Program-made: the position numbers and the translations under genes | In this document: in pieces, positions 1-5,866 of the stretch | Position numbering within the stretch: the stretch's first letter is position 1 | Layout: the number at the start of each line of letters is the position of its first letter | The notes under the pieces: model-generated | What the model was told of the DNA's origin: nothing | The model's database searches: none | The model's input: the letters and a program-made list of their open reading frames with translations, nothing else | DNA from: Clostridia bacterium | GTDB lineage: Bacteria > UBA6262 > WVXT01 | Length of the DNA: 7,659 bases | Assembly: GCA_030671905.1 (NCBI GenBank) | Contig: DAOVHK010000069.1 | Coordinates: 1 to 7,659, forward strand | Direction: 5' to 3'

Positions 1-3000
1 CTGTGGGATACAAACATTCAGAGTGGAACTGAACAGGTCTATATTGATGACCGGGATGGGACAAACAACCAGAATGGTGCCTGGATGACCGTGAGAAATG
101 ACAGCCCTCTTCTGACTAGCGCCACATATTATGGATACTTTAATCTTCAAGTTCCGGGACAGGATTACACGATAGACTATATTAAAGGGATTATCACTTT
201 TAGGAAGACTATTTATGAAAATTATGTCATTGCTGTGGATTATAAAGACTCCAGTGGTCAATTGATTTCAGTGGGCAATAGCAACCTGCCCAAAATACTT
301 AAAGATGAAAATGAAGACCTGGACCAGGAGATGAAAAATTATTACGACTTAGGACGAAAAAAGATTATTCAGGGAGTTGAGGGCAGGGACTTTATTGTGA
401 AAATTTTGGATTTGAACCGTAATGAAGTGACCATGTTTGGGAATGTTTATGACATTATTGAAATGGATTATGATGAGGGCATATTGAAATTTAGAGACCG
501 TACGCTTTTTGACCCGCCATTTTCTGATATATACTATAAGACGAATCCACAACACCATTACATCATATATATGGAGTATAAATATCGGCAGAAGGAATAT
601 TTCCTGCGGCCGAGCATTGTGGAAGGAAGTGAAAAAATCACAATAGATGGTCGGCTAATCAAAAGAGATGAAGACTATTTCATTGACTACGAGTCTGGCT
701 GGATTACATTCTTTCGTGAAGAAGAGATTGATGAAGAGACAGAAATTAAGATTAACTATGAATATATGCCCTTCGCCGGTCTCTTCCAGGAGACTCTATT
801 GGGCGCAAGGGGAGAATGGGCACCCACTGATAGGTTCTTTTTAGGTTCCACAATCCTCTATAGCGGTGCAGCTAAAACAGTAACTGTTCCCACCGTGAGA
901 GCGACTCCGGGGAGTAAACTTATTCTGGATGCAAATTCAGAATTCTCTTTCGACCCCCAACCATTTTTCCCTTTCAAAACAAAGATTTCTGGAGAAGTAG
1001 CCATGAGTTTCAATAATCCCAACACCTGGGGAAAGGCAATAATTGATAGTATGGAAGGAGTAAAGTTAACTGATGGAATGCCCACTGATAAAGATGTATG
1101 GCAGATAGCCAGTAATCCGGGAGGAGTTCCCACACAAGAGGGAGCTATTAGCTGGGATAATGAGGATGTCAGAATTAAGGAGATTAAGCCAAATGCCGAT
1201 GTGGGTGAAGATGAGGAACAGGAAGTCCTGAAGATTAGTTATAATTTGACTGGGAATGCTACAGCATCTATTGTCTATCCTATTTCCACTCGAGGAGTCG
1301 ACTATTCACAGAAGGAGAGTTTAGAACTATATGTTTATGGCGATGGGAAAGGAGAAATTCTGGAAATTACATTGGGAACGATTGCCGAGGATGCCGATGG
1401 GGATACGGTACTGGACACAGAGGATATTAATGGTGATGGGAGCCTAAATTTCGGCGAAGATGTTGGCTGGCAATTTTCTAATTGGACTGATGATGACGAG
1501 AAAAATTACCTTAAAGATGGAAAGTTCGGCTATAAGAACGGAAAAATTGACACTGAGGATTTGGATGGGGACCTTGTGGGTCCGGAACCGGCGGGTTATT
1601 TTGTCCGATTTTCTAGTGGTATAAACTGGTCTGGATGGAGGAAACTGAGCTGGGACCTTGGTATCACTACAACTACTCTCTCAGACTGGACAACTATAAA
1701 GCACATAAGGATGACATTGAAGGGAACAAACGTTTCAGGAAGTATAAAGATTGCTTCTATCGGTATAGTGGGGAATAAATGGGAGAGAGGAGTTGTCCAG
1801 AGCACAGGTATGGACGATAAGTTTTCCGTTGGTGCTGTGAATACCGAGGATGATTATGGTGTTTATGGTGACGGCTTACTCGATAACGCCGATTATGAAG
1901 ACCTTTATGGTGAGAGACTTATTGAAGAAAGGGAAGTGGAACAGACACTTTCGCTAAACTACACATTAATTAGTGGCGCAATAGGCTACACCAAATGGAC
2001 ATTTACCAGAGCCGAGGACTACTCAAAATATAAGGAACTCAAGTTCTTCATTAAGAATCCCGATTCTCCGACAAAGAATCCAGCCTTCATAATGAGATTG
2101 GGCACTCCCAGCGACTATTACCAATTTAAAACAACGGTAAACTGGGGAGACTGGAAGCTTTTGACTATCAACTTAAAAGATATTGACGGAAAATATGGGG
2201 CAGACACGATGGAAAGTTCAGATGGAACCATAACCAGGGCAGGAAGTCCTGTTCTCACTAACATTGCCGAGATAAAACTAATGATTGTAAATGATACAGG
2301 AAGTGATATTTCTGATGGAGAAATCTGGGTTAATGAGATTCATCTCACCGGTGCAAGGAGAAAGGATGGTTGGGCAGGCAGATTGGGAGTAGATTTTGAA
2401 CTTCCCCACTGGCTCACTTTTGGCGGAAAGTACTGGTATATGGATAGGAATTTCGAGACAATCACTGTTCCCAGCAAGAATCAAGACAAAGAGGTATTCT
2501 CAGCTTACACCAATTTTAATAGACTCAGTTACCTGCCGCTCTCATTGGATTGGAGCAAGACTACCACAATTACTCCTTCGGCAGTTAGGGTTGCGGATTT
2601 GAGCGTTCAGGATGAAGGTCGTGTGGTAAGCCATCAGGGCAGTGCCAGTGCGGAATTGAGACTGCCAAAACTGCCCAGGTTAGGGACAAGTTATTCTAAG
2701 AACATTGTTGAACGCAGTCAGCCTGAAGGCAAGAGGGAAGATTCAGATACATATTCAGCTACTTTTCACCAGTATCAACTGCCAGTTCGTTTCTTTCTTT
2801 TTCCGCACGATTTAGGCGGTTCTTATAAAAGAATTAATAAATTTAATAAATTTACCAGCACTGCTCCTACAGAGAATAATTTCCGGGAATTCACAAATGA
2901 TTGGTCAGGTAAAGCAACCTTCAGGCCACTATCTGAATTATCGATTGTTCCTTCCTATTCCTTGCGGAAAGTGAAGGAAAGAGTGTATGCGGATGAAAAG

Positions 3001-4242
3001 GTTGACCGTCCCAGGTCGGGCACGCAGACAGCGGGATTTAATTCAACTCTCCAATTTTTTGCATGGCTCAAGCCTTCCGTAAATTACAGCATAACTAATA
3101 CGGAAAATTTCATAATCGTTACCAGTACCTCAAGACCTACAGAGAAGAATTTCACCAGGTCGAGCTCAGCCAAACTCAGATTACCTTTTATTGCCAAATC
3201 ACTCCTTCCCAAATTTAAACCTGTAGCTTCCTTGAACGTCACCTCCTCCTATGAATTGAACGATGGTGATAGTTACGATAAAATAAGAGAAGACTATTCT
3301 ATCTATGGGAAGTTGTGGCTAAGGGGCAAGGGTATGGGGTATAAAAGACTTGAGGGAATTGAGGATGAAGTGAAATCTTTTTCTCTTCGCGATACCTTCA
3401 GGATGGAAAGTAACTGGAAGCCCCTGGAATTTCTCGATTTAAAAGGGTATCTTTATCCGTTCAAGACTATAACCACTGACATAGACTATACACGCACACA
3501 GAGCCATCAGGGTCCAACAGTTCTCGATAGCGAGAAACGCATCTGGCCCTATCTGGATATAAGAATGAAGAGTCTGGAAAAATTCCCTCTACTTGGCTTG
3601 GCAATGCAGGAAGTAGAAATGATAACAAAGTACATCCTCACCAAGGAGGATGCCAAAGATGTCTCGTTGGGGAAGACGGTAAACTTCAGTGAAGACTTAA
3701 GATTTAAATTATTTGAAGATTATTATTTCTGGTTAACCTACAGTAGTTCCCGAAACAGGGTAAAGAGTGCGCCTTCCTGGCAGATTAGCCAAGAGGGATT
3801 TAGTAGGGCGTATAACGCTCAGATTACTTTTACCTGGTGGAAGGATTGGAGATTTAATCTCAAGTATGGTTATAAAAAAGAAGAGGGAGAGACCGGAGGG
3901 GAAAAGACTACTGAGAGTCGGATTTATACACCCAGTATAGATGTAGAGGCGCATGTAAAATTACCCGAACTGTGGAAGATTCCAATAATTGGAAAGCGAA
4001 TCAGAACAGCAGGGGAGATGAAAGTCAAGGCTCGTGTCAGTGCTGAAATTAAGAGAAGCGAGCTCAATTGGGAGAAGGACAATACTGATACATATTCTAC
4101 CCTGCTATCGAGTGATTTTAACGTGGGCTCAAATTTAATGTTAACCGTAGGAAGTGGCATGACCTTTTTTGTTAATCGCGCTTTATCCCAGAATAACTAT
4201 TTTGCCGTTGATATCAGCACCACGCTTACCATAAAGTTCTAA
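1..4242 (+). CDS. SprA-like giant outer-membrane beta-barrel protein (5'-truncated)
   Basis: The frame is open from base 1 to the TAA at 4240-4242, giving 1413 residues. Codons before the first ATG (base 85) read in frame as sensible protein, so the true start lies upstream and base 85 is not a start. Residues below count from base 1. Residues about 53-237 hold three modules with a D-Y-x(2)-G-x-I/L-x-F core (for example GQDYTIDYIKGIITF). Residues about 440-786 hold two jelly-roll-like modules with Asp/Gly-rich loops. The segment GEIWVNEIHLTG...GWAG (about 773-792) and RLGTPSDYYQF (about 699-709) match, from memory, conserved parts of SprA, the outer-membrane translocon of the type IX secretion and gliding system. 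From about 790 to the end there are many alternating polar/aromatic strands, and the last residue is Phe, as expected for BAM-inserted barrels. SprA is about 2400 residues, so up to 1000 may be missing. A role in secretion is inference; it could be an SprA-related protein of unknown function. Confidence 0.78.
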   Translation: MWDTNIQSGTEQVYIDDRDGTNNQNGAWMTVRNDSPLLTSATYYGYFNLQVPGQDYTIDYIKGIITFRKTIYENYVIAVDYKDSSGQLISVGNSNLPKILKDENEDLDQEMKNYYDLGRKKIIQGVEGRDFIVKILDLNRNEVTMFGNVYDIIEMDYDEGILKFRDRTLFDPPFSDIYYKTNPQHHYIIYMEYKYRQKEYFLRPSIVEGSEKITIDGRLIKRDEDYFIDYESGWITFFREEEIDEETEIKINYEYMPFAGLFQETLLGARGEWAPTDRFFLGSTILYSGAAKTVTVPTVRATPGSKLILDANSEFSFDPQPFFPFKTKISGEVAMSFNNPNTWGKAIIDSMEGVKLTDGMPTDKDVWQIASNPGGVPTQEGAISWDNEDVRIKEIKPNADVGEDEEQEVLKISYNLTGNATASIVYPISTRGVDYSQKESLELYVYGDGKGEILEITLGTIAEDADGDTVLDTEDINGDGSLNFGEDVGWQFSNWTDDDEKNYLKDGKFGYKNGKIDTEDLDGDLVGPEPAGYFVRFSSGINWSGWRKLSWDLGITTTTLSDWTTIKHIRMTLKGTNVSGSIKIASIGIVGNKWERGVVQSTGMDDKFSVGAVNTEDDYGVYGDGLLDNADYEDLYGERLIEEREVEQTLSLNYTLISGAIGYTKWTFTRAEDYSKYKELKFFIKNPDSPTKNPAFIMRLGTPSDYYQFKTTVNWGDWKLLTINLKDIDGKYGADTMESSDGTITRAGSPVLTNIAEIKLMIVNDTGSDISDGEIWVNEIHLTGARRKDGWAGRLGVDFELPHWLTFGGKYWYMDRNFETITVPSKNQDKEVFSAYTNFNRLSYLPLSLDWSKTTTITPSAVRVADLSVQDEGRVVSHQGSASAELRLPKLPRLGTSYSKNIVERSQPEGKREDSDTYSATFHQYQLPVRFFLFPHDLGGSYKRINKFNKFTSTAPTENNFREFTNDWSGKATFRPLSELSIVPSYSLRKVKERVYADEKVDRPRSGTQTAGFNSTLQFFAWLKPSVNYSITNTENFIIVTSTSRPTEKNFTRSSSAKLRLPFIAKSLLPKFKPVASLNVTSSYELNDGDSYDKIREDYSIYGKLWLRGKGMGYKRLEGIEDEVKSFSLRDTFRMESNWKPLEFLDLKGYLYPFKTITTDIDYTRTQSHQGPTVLDSEKRIWPYLDIRMKSLEKFPLLGLAMQEVEMITKYILTKEDAKDVSLGKTVNFSEDLRFKLFEDYYFWLTYSSSRNRVKSAPSWQISQEGFSRAYNAQITFTWWKDWRFNLKYGYKKEEGETGGEKTTESRIYTPSIDVEAHVKLPELWKIPIIGKRIRTAGEMKVKARVSAEIKRSELNWEKDNTDTYSTLLSSDFNVGSNLMLTVGSGMTFFVNRALSQNNYFAVDISTTLTIKF
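157..711 (+). repeat. Three divergent DYxxG strand modules in the SprA-like protein
   Basis: The protein repeats a short beta-hairpin pattern three times. Residues 53-67 read GQDYTIDYIKGIITF, residues 151-164 read DIIEMDYDEGILKF, and residues 209-237 run from GSEKITIDGRLI to DYFIDYESGWITF. The shared core is D-Y-x(2)-G-x-(I/L)-x-F, followed by an acidic or hydrophobic stretch and a Y-containing strand (VDYKD, MEYKY, INYEY). This 'S-x-x-(V/I)-x-(V/I)-D-G-x-x-L ... DY-x-(I/V)-DY' pattern is, from memory, typical of SprA-type surface proteins. The copies are diverged at DNA level, so they are old duplications rather than recent repeats. Confidence 0.65.
1390..1914 (+). other. Asp/Gly-rich calcium-type (dockerin or EF-hand-like) loops within the SprA-like CDS
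   Basis: Three Asp/Gly-rich loops sit inside or between the two jelly-roll-like modules. Residues 464-487 (nt 1390-1461) contain DADGDTVLDTEDINGDGSLN, which resembles the DxDxDGxxxxxD calcium loop used by dockerin and thrombospondin type-3 repeats. Residues 506-527 (nt 1516-1581) contain NGKIDTEDLDGD. Residues 617-638 (nt 1849-1914) contain GDGLLDNADYEDLYGE. The metal ligands are visible as regularly spaced Asp/Asn residues. Calcium binding is inferred from motif form only. Confidence 0.6.
2395..4242 (+). other. C-terminal transmembrane beta-barrel region of the SprA-like protein
   Basis: From about residue 799 to the C-terminus (residue 1413) the protein is a long run of amphipathic strands of about 8-12 residues separated by polar turns. 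Examples are LPLSLDWSKTTTITPSAV, LRFKLFEDYYFWLTYSSSR, AQITFTWWKDWRFNLKYGY and the final FAVDISTTLTIKF. Aromatic residues cluster at strand ends, as in outer-membrane girdles. The terminal Phe at the end of a strand is the usual BAM recognition signal. The length (about 615 residues) would allow a very large barrel. The start boundary is approximate. Confidence 0.65.
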
Positions 4243-4309
4243 TATATTTGTATGGACTCTATACGGACTCCCCGATGGAACGATTTCAACTAAGAAGGGT
4301 TAAAATAAA
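4243..4309 (+). other. Short intergenic gap with an 11-bp-spaced direct repeat
   Basis: These 67 bases separate the SprA-like gene from the methyltransferase gene. They hold two near-identical 9-mers, TATGGACTC (4251-4259) and TACGGACTC (4262-4270), spaced one helical turn apart. I see no hairpin with a T-tract and no convincing -35/-10 pair, so the two genes may be co-transcribed. A purine-rich AGAAGGG at 4293-4299 lies 10 bases before the ATG at 4310 and is the likely ribosome binding site. Confidence 0.45.
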
Positions 4310-5152
4310 ATGAACTATAAATTAAAGAAAAAACTTCCTAGCGGTAGAACCTTTGAACAAATAAGGAATCACTATGAGGTAGAAAAAGCCATTGCCACAA
4401 GACTCAAAAGAGCTATCAGGGAAGAAAGAAAAATAATTTATCAAACAATGTATGATGAGCTGTTTAAACAAATCCCTGACCACTCAAGACTTAAACGTCG
4501 GGAAAACCCGAAGATGACCGCCATTGTAAATCAAAATAAGTTAAAATTAATGGAAAAGTTTATTGATAAATCCACAATTTTTGTAGAGTTTGCCCCTGGT
4601 GATTGCAGATTTGCTATAAGTATATGCAACCGTGTAAGGTTTGTTTATGGGGTAGATATTTCAGACCAAAGAGGACAACTTGACAATGTGCCAGATAATT
4701 TTGAACTGATTATTTATGATGGCTATGATCTTCAAATGCAAGAGAACTCTACCGATGTTGTATTTAGTGACCAATTAATAGAACACTTACATCCGGAAGA
4801 TACAGAATTTCACTTTCGGTTGGTAAGAAAGGTTTTGAAACCACAAGGTGTATACGTATTTCGGACACCCCATAGATTTTCAGGTCCCCACGATGTTTCT
4901 CGTTATTTTTCAGATGAGGCAGAAGGATTCCACCTTAAGGAATGGACCTATAGCGAGATAGCAAAGGTTCTCAAGCGTTTGGAATATTCATCATGGTCTG
5001 GTTATAAGTATACAAAAAGGAATCTGACCAAAAAGCCATTTGCCTATTTCATTATTATTGAATATATACTCAACATGCTTCCCAAGCGATTAAGAAAAAT
5101 CACATCAAGATGCCTTCTTTCCAGGTATATTACTATGGTGGCCGTTAAATGA
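4310..5152 (+). CDS. Class I SAM-dependent methyltransferase (Methyltransf_11/23-like)
   Basis: This is a complete 280-residue protein. An N-terminal basic, helical extension (residues 1-85) precedes a Rossmann-type methyltransferase fold. Motif I is FVEFAPGDC (91-99). It aligns with the usual E-x-G-x-G-x-G loop but keeps only the middle Gly (G97), with Ala at the first position and Cys at the third. The acidic residue after strand 2 is D116 in YGVDIS, expected to hold the SAM ribose. D137 in YDGYD fits the adenine-side loop. VVFSDQLIEHL (150-160) and VLKPQGVYVFRTPHRF (175-190) are the motif IV and post-IV regions typical of type 11 methyltransferases. GPHDVSRYF (192-200) and GFHLKEWT (206-213) are further conserved-looking blocks of this subgroup. 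A hydrophobic/basic tail (243-270) could contact a membrane or a partner. It is a small-molecule or glycan methyltransferase at best; the substrate is unknown. It follows the SprA-like gene by 67 bases on the same strand, with no visible terminator between them. Confidence 0.85.
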   Translation: MNYKLKKKLPSGRTFEQIRNHYEVEKAIATRLKRAIREERKIIYQTMYDELFKQIPDHSRLKRRENPKMTAIVNQNKLKLMEKFIDKSTIFVEFAPGDCRFAISICNRVRFVYGVDISDQRGQLDNVPDNFELIIYDGYDLQMQENSTDVVFSDQLIEHLHPEDTEFHFRLVRKVLKPQGVYVFRTPHRFSGPHDVSRYFSDEAEGFHLKEWTYSEIAKVLKRLEYSSWSGYKYTKRNLTKKPFAYFIIIEYILNMLPKRLRKITSRCLLSRYITMVAVK

Positions 5153-5159
5153 CTCTCAC

Positions 5160-5206
5160 AGGCAATGTCGTCCTACAAATGTTCCCGATTGAAAATCGGG
5201 ATGCCT
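5160..5206. repeat. Nested hairpin, candidate dispersed palindromic element
   Basis: An inner hairpin has an 8-bp perfect stem, TCCCGATT (5183-5190) with AATCGGGA (5194-5201), around a GAA loop. It is enclosed by an outer 5-bp stem, AGGCA (5160-5164) with TGCCT (5202-5206). It begins 7 bases after the methyltransferase stop codon. No T-tract follows on either strand, so it is not a standard intrinsic terminator, although it may slow polymerase or protect the 3' end of the mRNA. Its form, an intergenic GC-rich two-stem palindrome in an AT-rich gap, resembles REP-like dispersed repeats; this needs comparison with the rest of the genome. A weaker alternative pairing exists between CGGGA (5197-5201) and TCCCG (5224-5228). 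Confidence 0.6.
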
Positions 5207-5235
5207 AATTCCTTCCGAACGATTCCCGCCTCTGG

Positions 5236-5284
5236 AAAAAAAATTCAAAAAAAGCTTGACAAAGCAATTGGCGATTGTTAAGAT
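5236..5284 (+). promoter_or_regulatory. Sigma70-type promoter of padR with upstream phased A-tracts
   Basis: A perfect -35 box TTGACA lies at 5256-5261. After a 17-base spacer comes TAAGAT at 5279-5284, which matches 4 of 6 bases of TATAAT. Transcription should begin near 5291. Directly upstream are two A-tracts, A8 at 5236-5243 and A7 at 5247-5253, with centres about 10.5 bases apart. They fall at roughly -38 to -55, where an UP element that contacts the RNA polymerase alpha subunits would lie. The promoter overlaps the TTG at 5275, which rules that codon out as the padR start. Confidence 0.8.
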
Positions 5285-5288
5285 ATGA

Positions 5289-5312
5289 TAAAATTTTAAT
5301 ATTAAAATTTTA
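5289..5312. promoter_or_regulatory. Perfect 24-bp AT-only palindrome, candidate PadR operator
   Basis: The left half TAAAATTTTAAT (5289-5300) is exactly the reverse complement of the right half (5301-5312). With two mismatched pairs the symmetry extends to 5284-5317, which touches the -10 box on one side and the ribosome binding site on the other. The palindrome covers the expected transcription start. A bound dimeric repressor would block polymerase, and autoregulation from such sites is common in PadR regulators. It is not the best-known PadR operator form (ATGT-N8-ACAT), and AT-only sequence can form palindromes by chance, so the operator role is inference. Confidence 0.55.
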
Positions 5313-5328
5313 CTATAAGGAGCAAAAA

Positions 5329-5844
5329 ATGGAAGACTTGATGTTTTTGGGTCTATTGCAGGAAGGTCCAAAACACGGTTATGAAATAAAAAAAGAGATT
5401 AATAATGTGGTAAGTCAATTTACTGGCATAAATGTCAAATCGGTCTACTATCCTTTGAAAAAGTTAGAAGAGAAGGATATGGTTTCCAAGAGAGCGGGAA
5501 AGGCAGGGAGGCGTCCTGAGAAGTATGTCTACAGGGTTACTAAAAAGGGGAAAGAAGAATTCGTTAAATTGTTAAATAAGAATTTTCTTGTTATTCAGAG
5601 ACCCTACCTGAATGTAGACCTTTCACTCTACTTTCTCCAATATGTGGATCCCCAAGTAGTTAAAAGAAGACTTGAAAACAGATTAAATGGATTGAGAAAA
5701 ATCAAAGATTGGGCGGAAAAGAGAGAAAAGACTCTTCAGAGAGAGAAAGCCCTGTACCATATGATTGCTATTACAGAGCATTCTCTGGAGATTGCCAAGT
5801 CCGAAATCAGATTCACAGAGAAATTGATAAAACAATTTGCTTAA
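5329..5844 (+). CDS. PadR-family transcriptional regulator
   Basis: This 171-residue protein has the PadR layout. The N-terminal winged helix-turn-helix (residues 1-83) shows the family pattern in order: LMFLGLLQEGPKHGYEI (4-20), then SVYYPLKKLEEKDMV (38-52), then a wing with RRPEKYVYRVTKKG (61-74). The C-terminal part (about 85-171) is helical and highly charged, with a long heptad-like stretch from about 110 to 168, suited to dimerisation as in the Vir_act_alpha_C domain. The start is ATG at 5329, because AAGGAG (5317-5322) lies 6 bases upstream. An in-frame TTG at 5275 sits inside the promoter and would add a nonsense N-terminus. The next gene starts 19 bases after the stop and encodes an RND-type transporter, so this protein most likely represses its own operon until a pump substrate binds. 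The ligand is unknown. Confidence 0.92.
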   Translation: MEDLMFLGLLQEGPKHGYEIKKEINNVVSQFTGINVKSVYYPLKKLEEKDMVSKRAGKAGRRPEKYVYRVTKKGKEEFVKLLNKNFLVIQRPYLNVDLSLYFLQYVDPQVVKRRLENRLNGLRKIKDWAEKREKTLQREKALYHMIAITEHSLEIAKSEIRFTEKLIKQFA

Positions 5845-5851
5845 CAAACGC

Positions 5852-5866
5852 GGAGGAAAGCGGTTG
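5852..5866 (+). promoter_or_regulatory. Ribosome binding site fixing the TTG start of the RND gene
   Basis: GGAGG at 5852-5856 lies 7 bases before TTG at 5864. This is the only plausible start near the beginning of the long open frame, because the next in-frame ATG comes well inside the first periplasmic domain, after the first membrane helix. The site falls in the 19-base gap after padR, so both genes can be read from one mRNA. Confidence 0.8.

Noticed and set aside
85..87. ATG at 85 as the start of the SprA-like gene
   Set aside because: The same frame is open to base 1 and codes for a plausible protein. There is no ribosome site before 85, and the family is much longer with a signal peptide that is not seen here.
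2396..2602. 68-codon + strand open frame in another phase
   Set aside because: It is nested in the SprA-like gene with no independent start signal.
5183..5201. Hairpin as an intrinsic terminator for the methyltransferase gene
   Set aside because: The stem is good but no T-tract follows on the + strand, and none on the - strand either.
5275..5328. Upstream TTG start for padR, adding 18 residues
   Set aside because: The codon lies between the -35 and -10 boxes, so it would not be transcribed from this promoter. The ATG at 5329 has a well-spaced AAGGAG.
5156..5371. 71-codon open frame on the - strand
   Set aside because: It runs through the hairpin, the promoter and the padR start, has low-complexity translation and no supported ribosome site.
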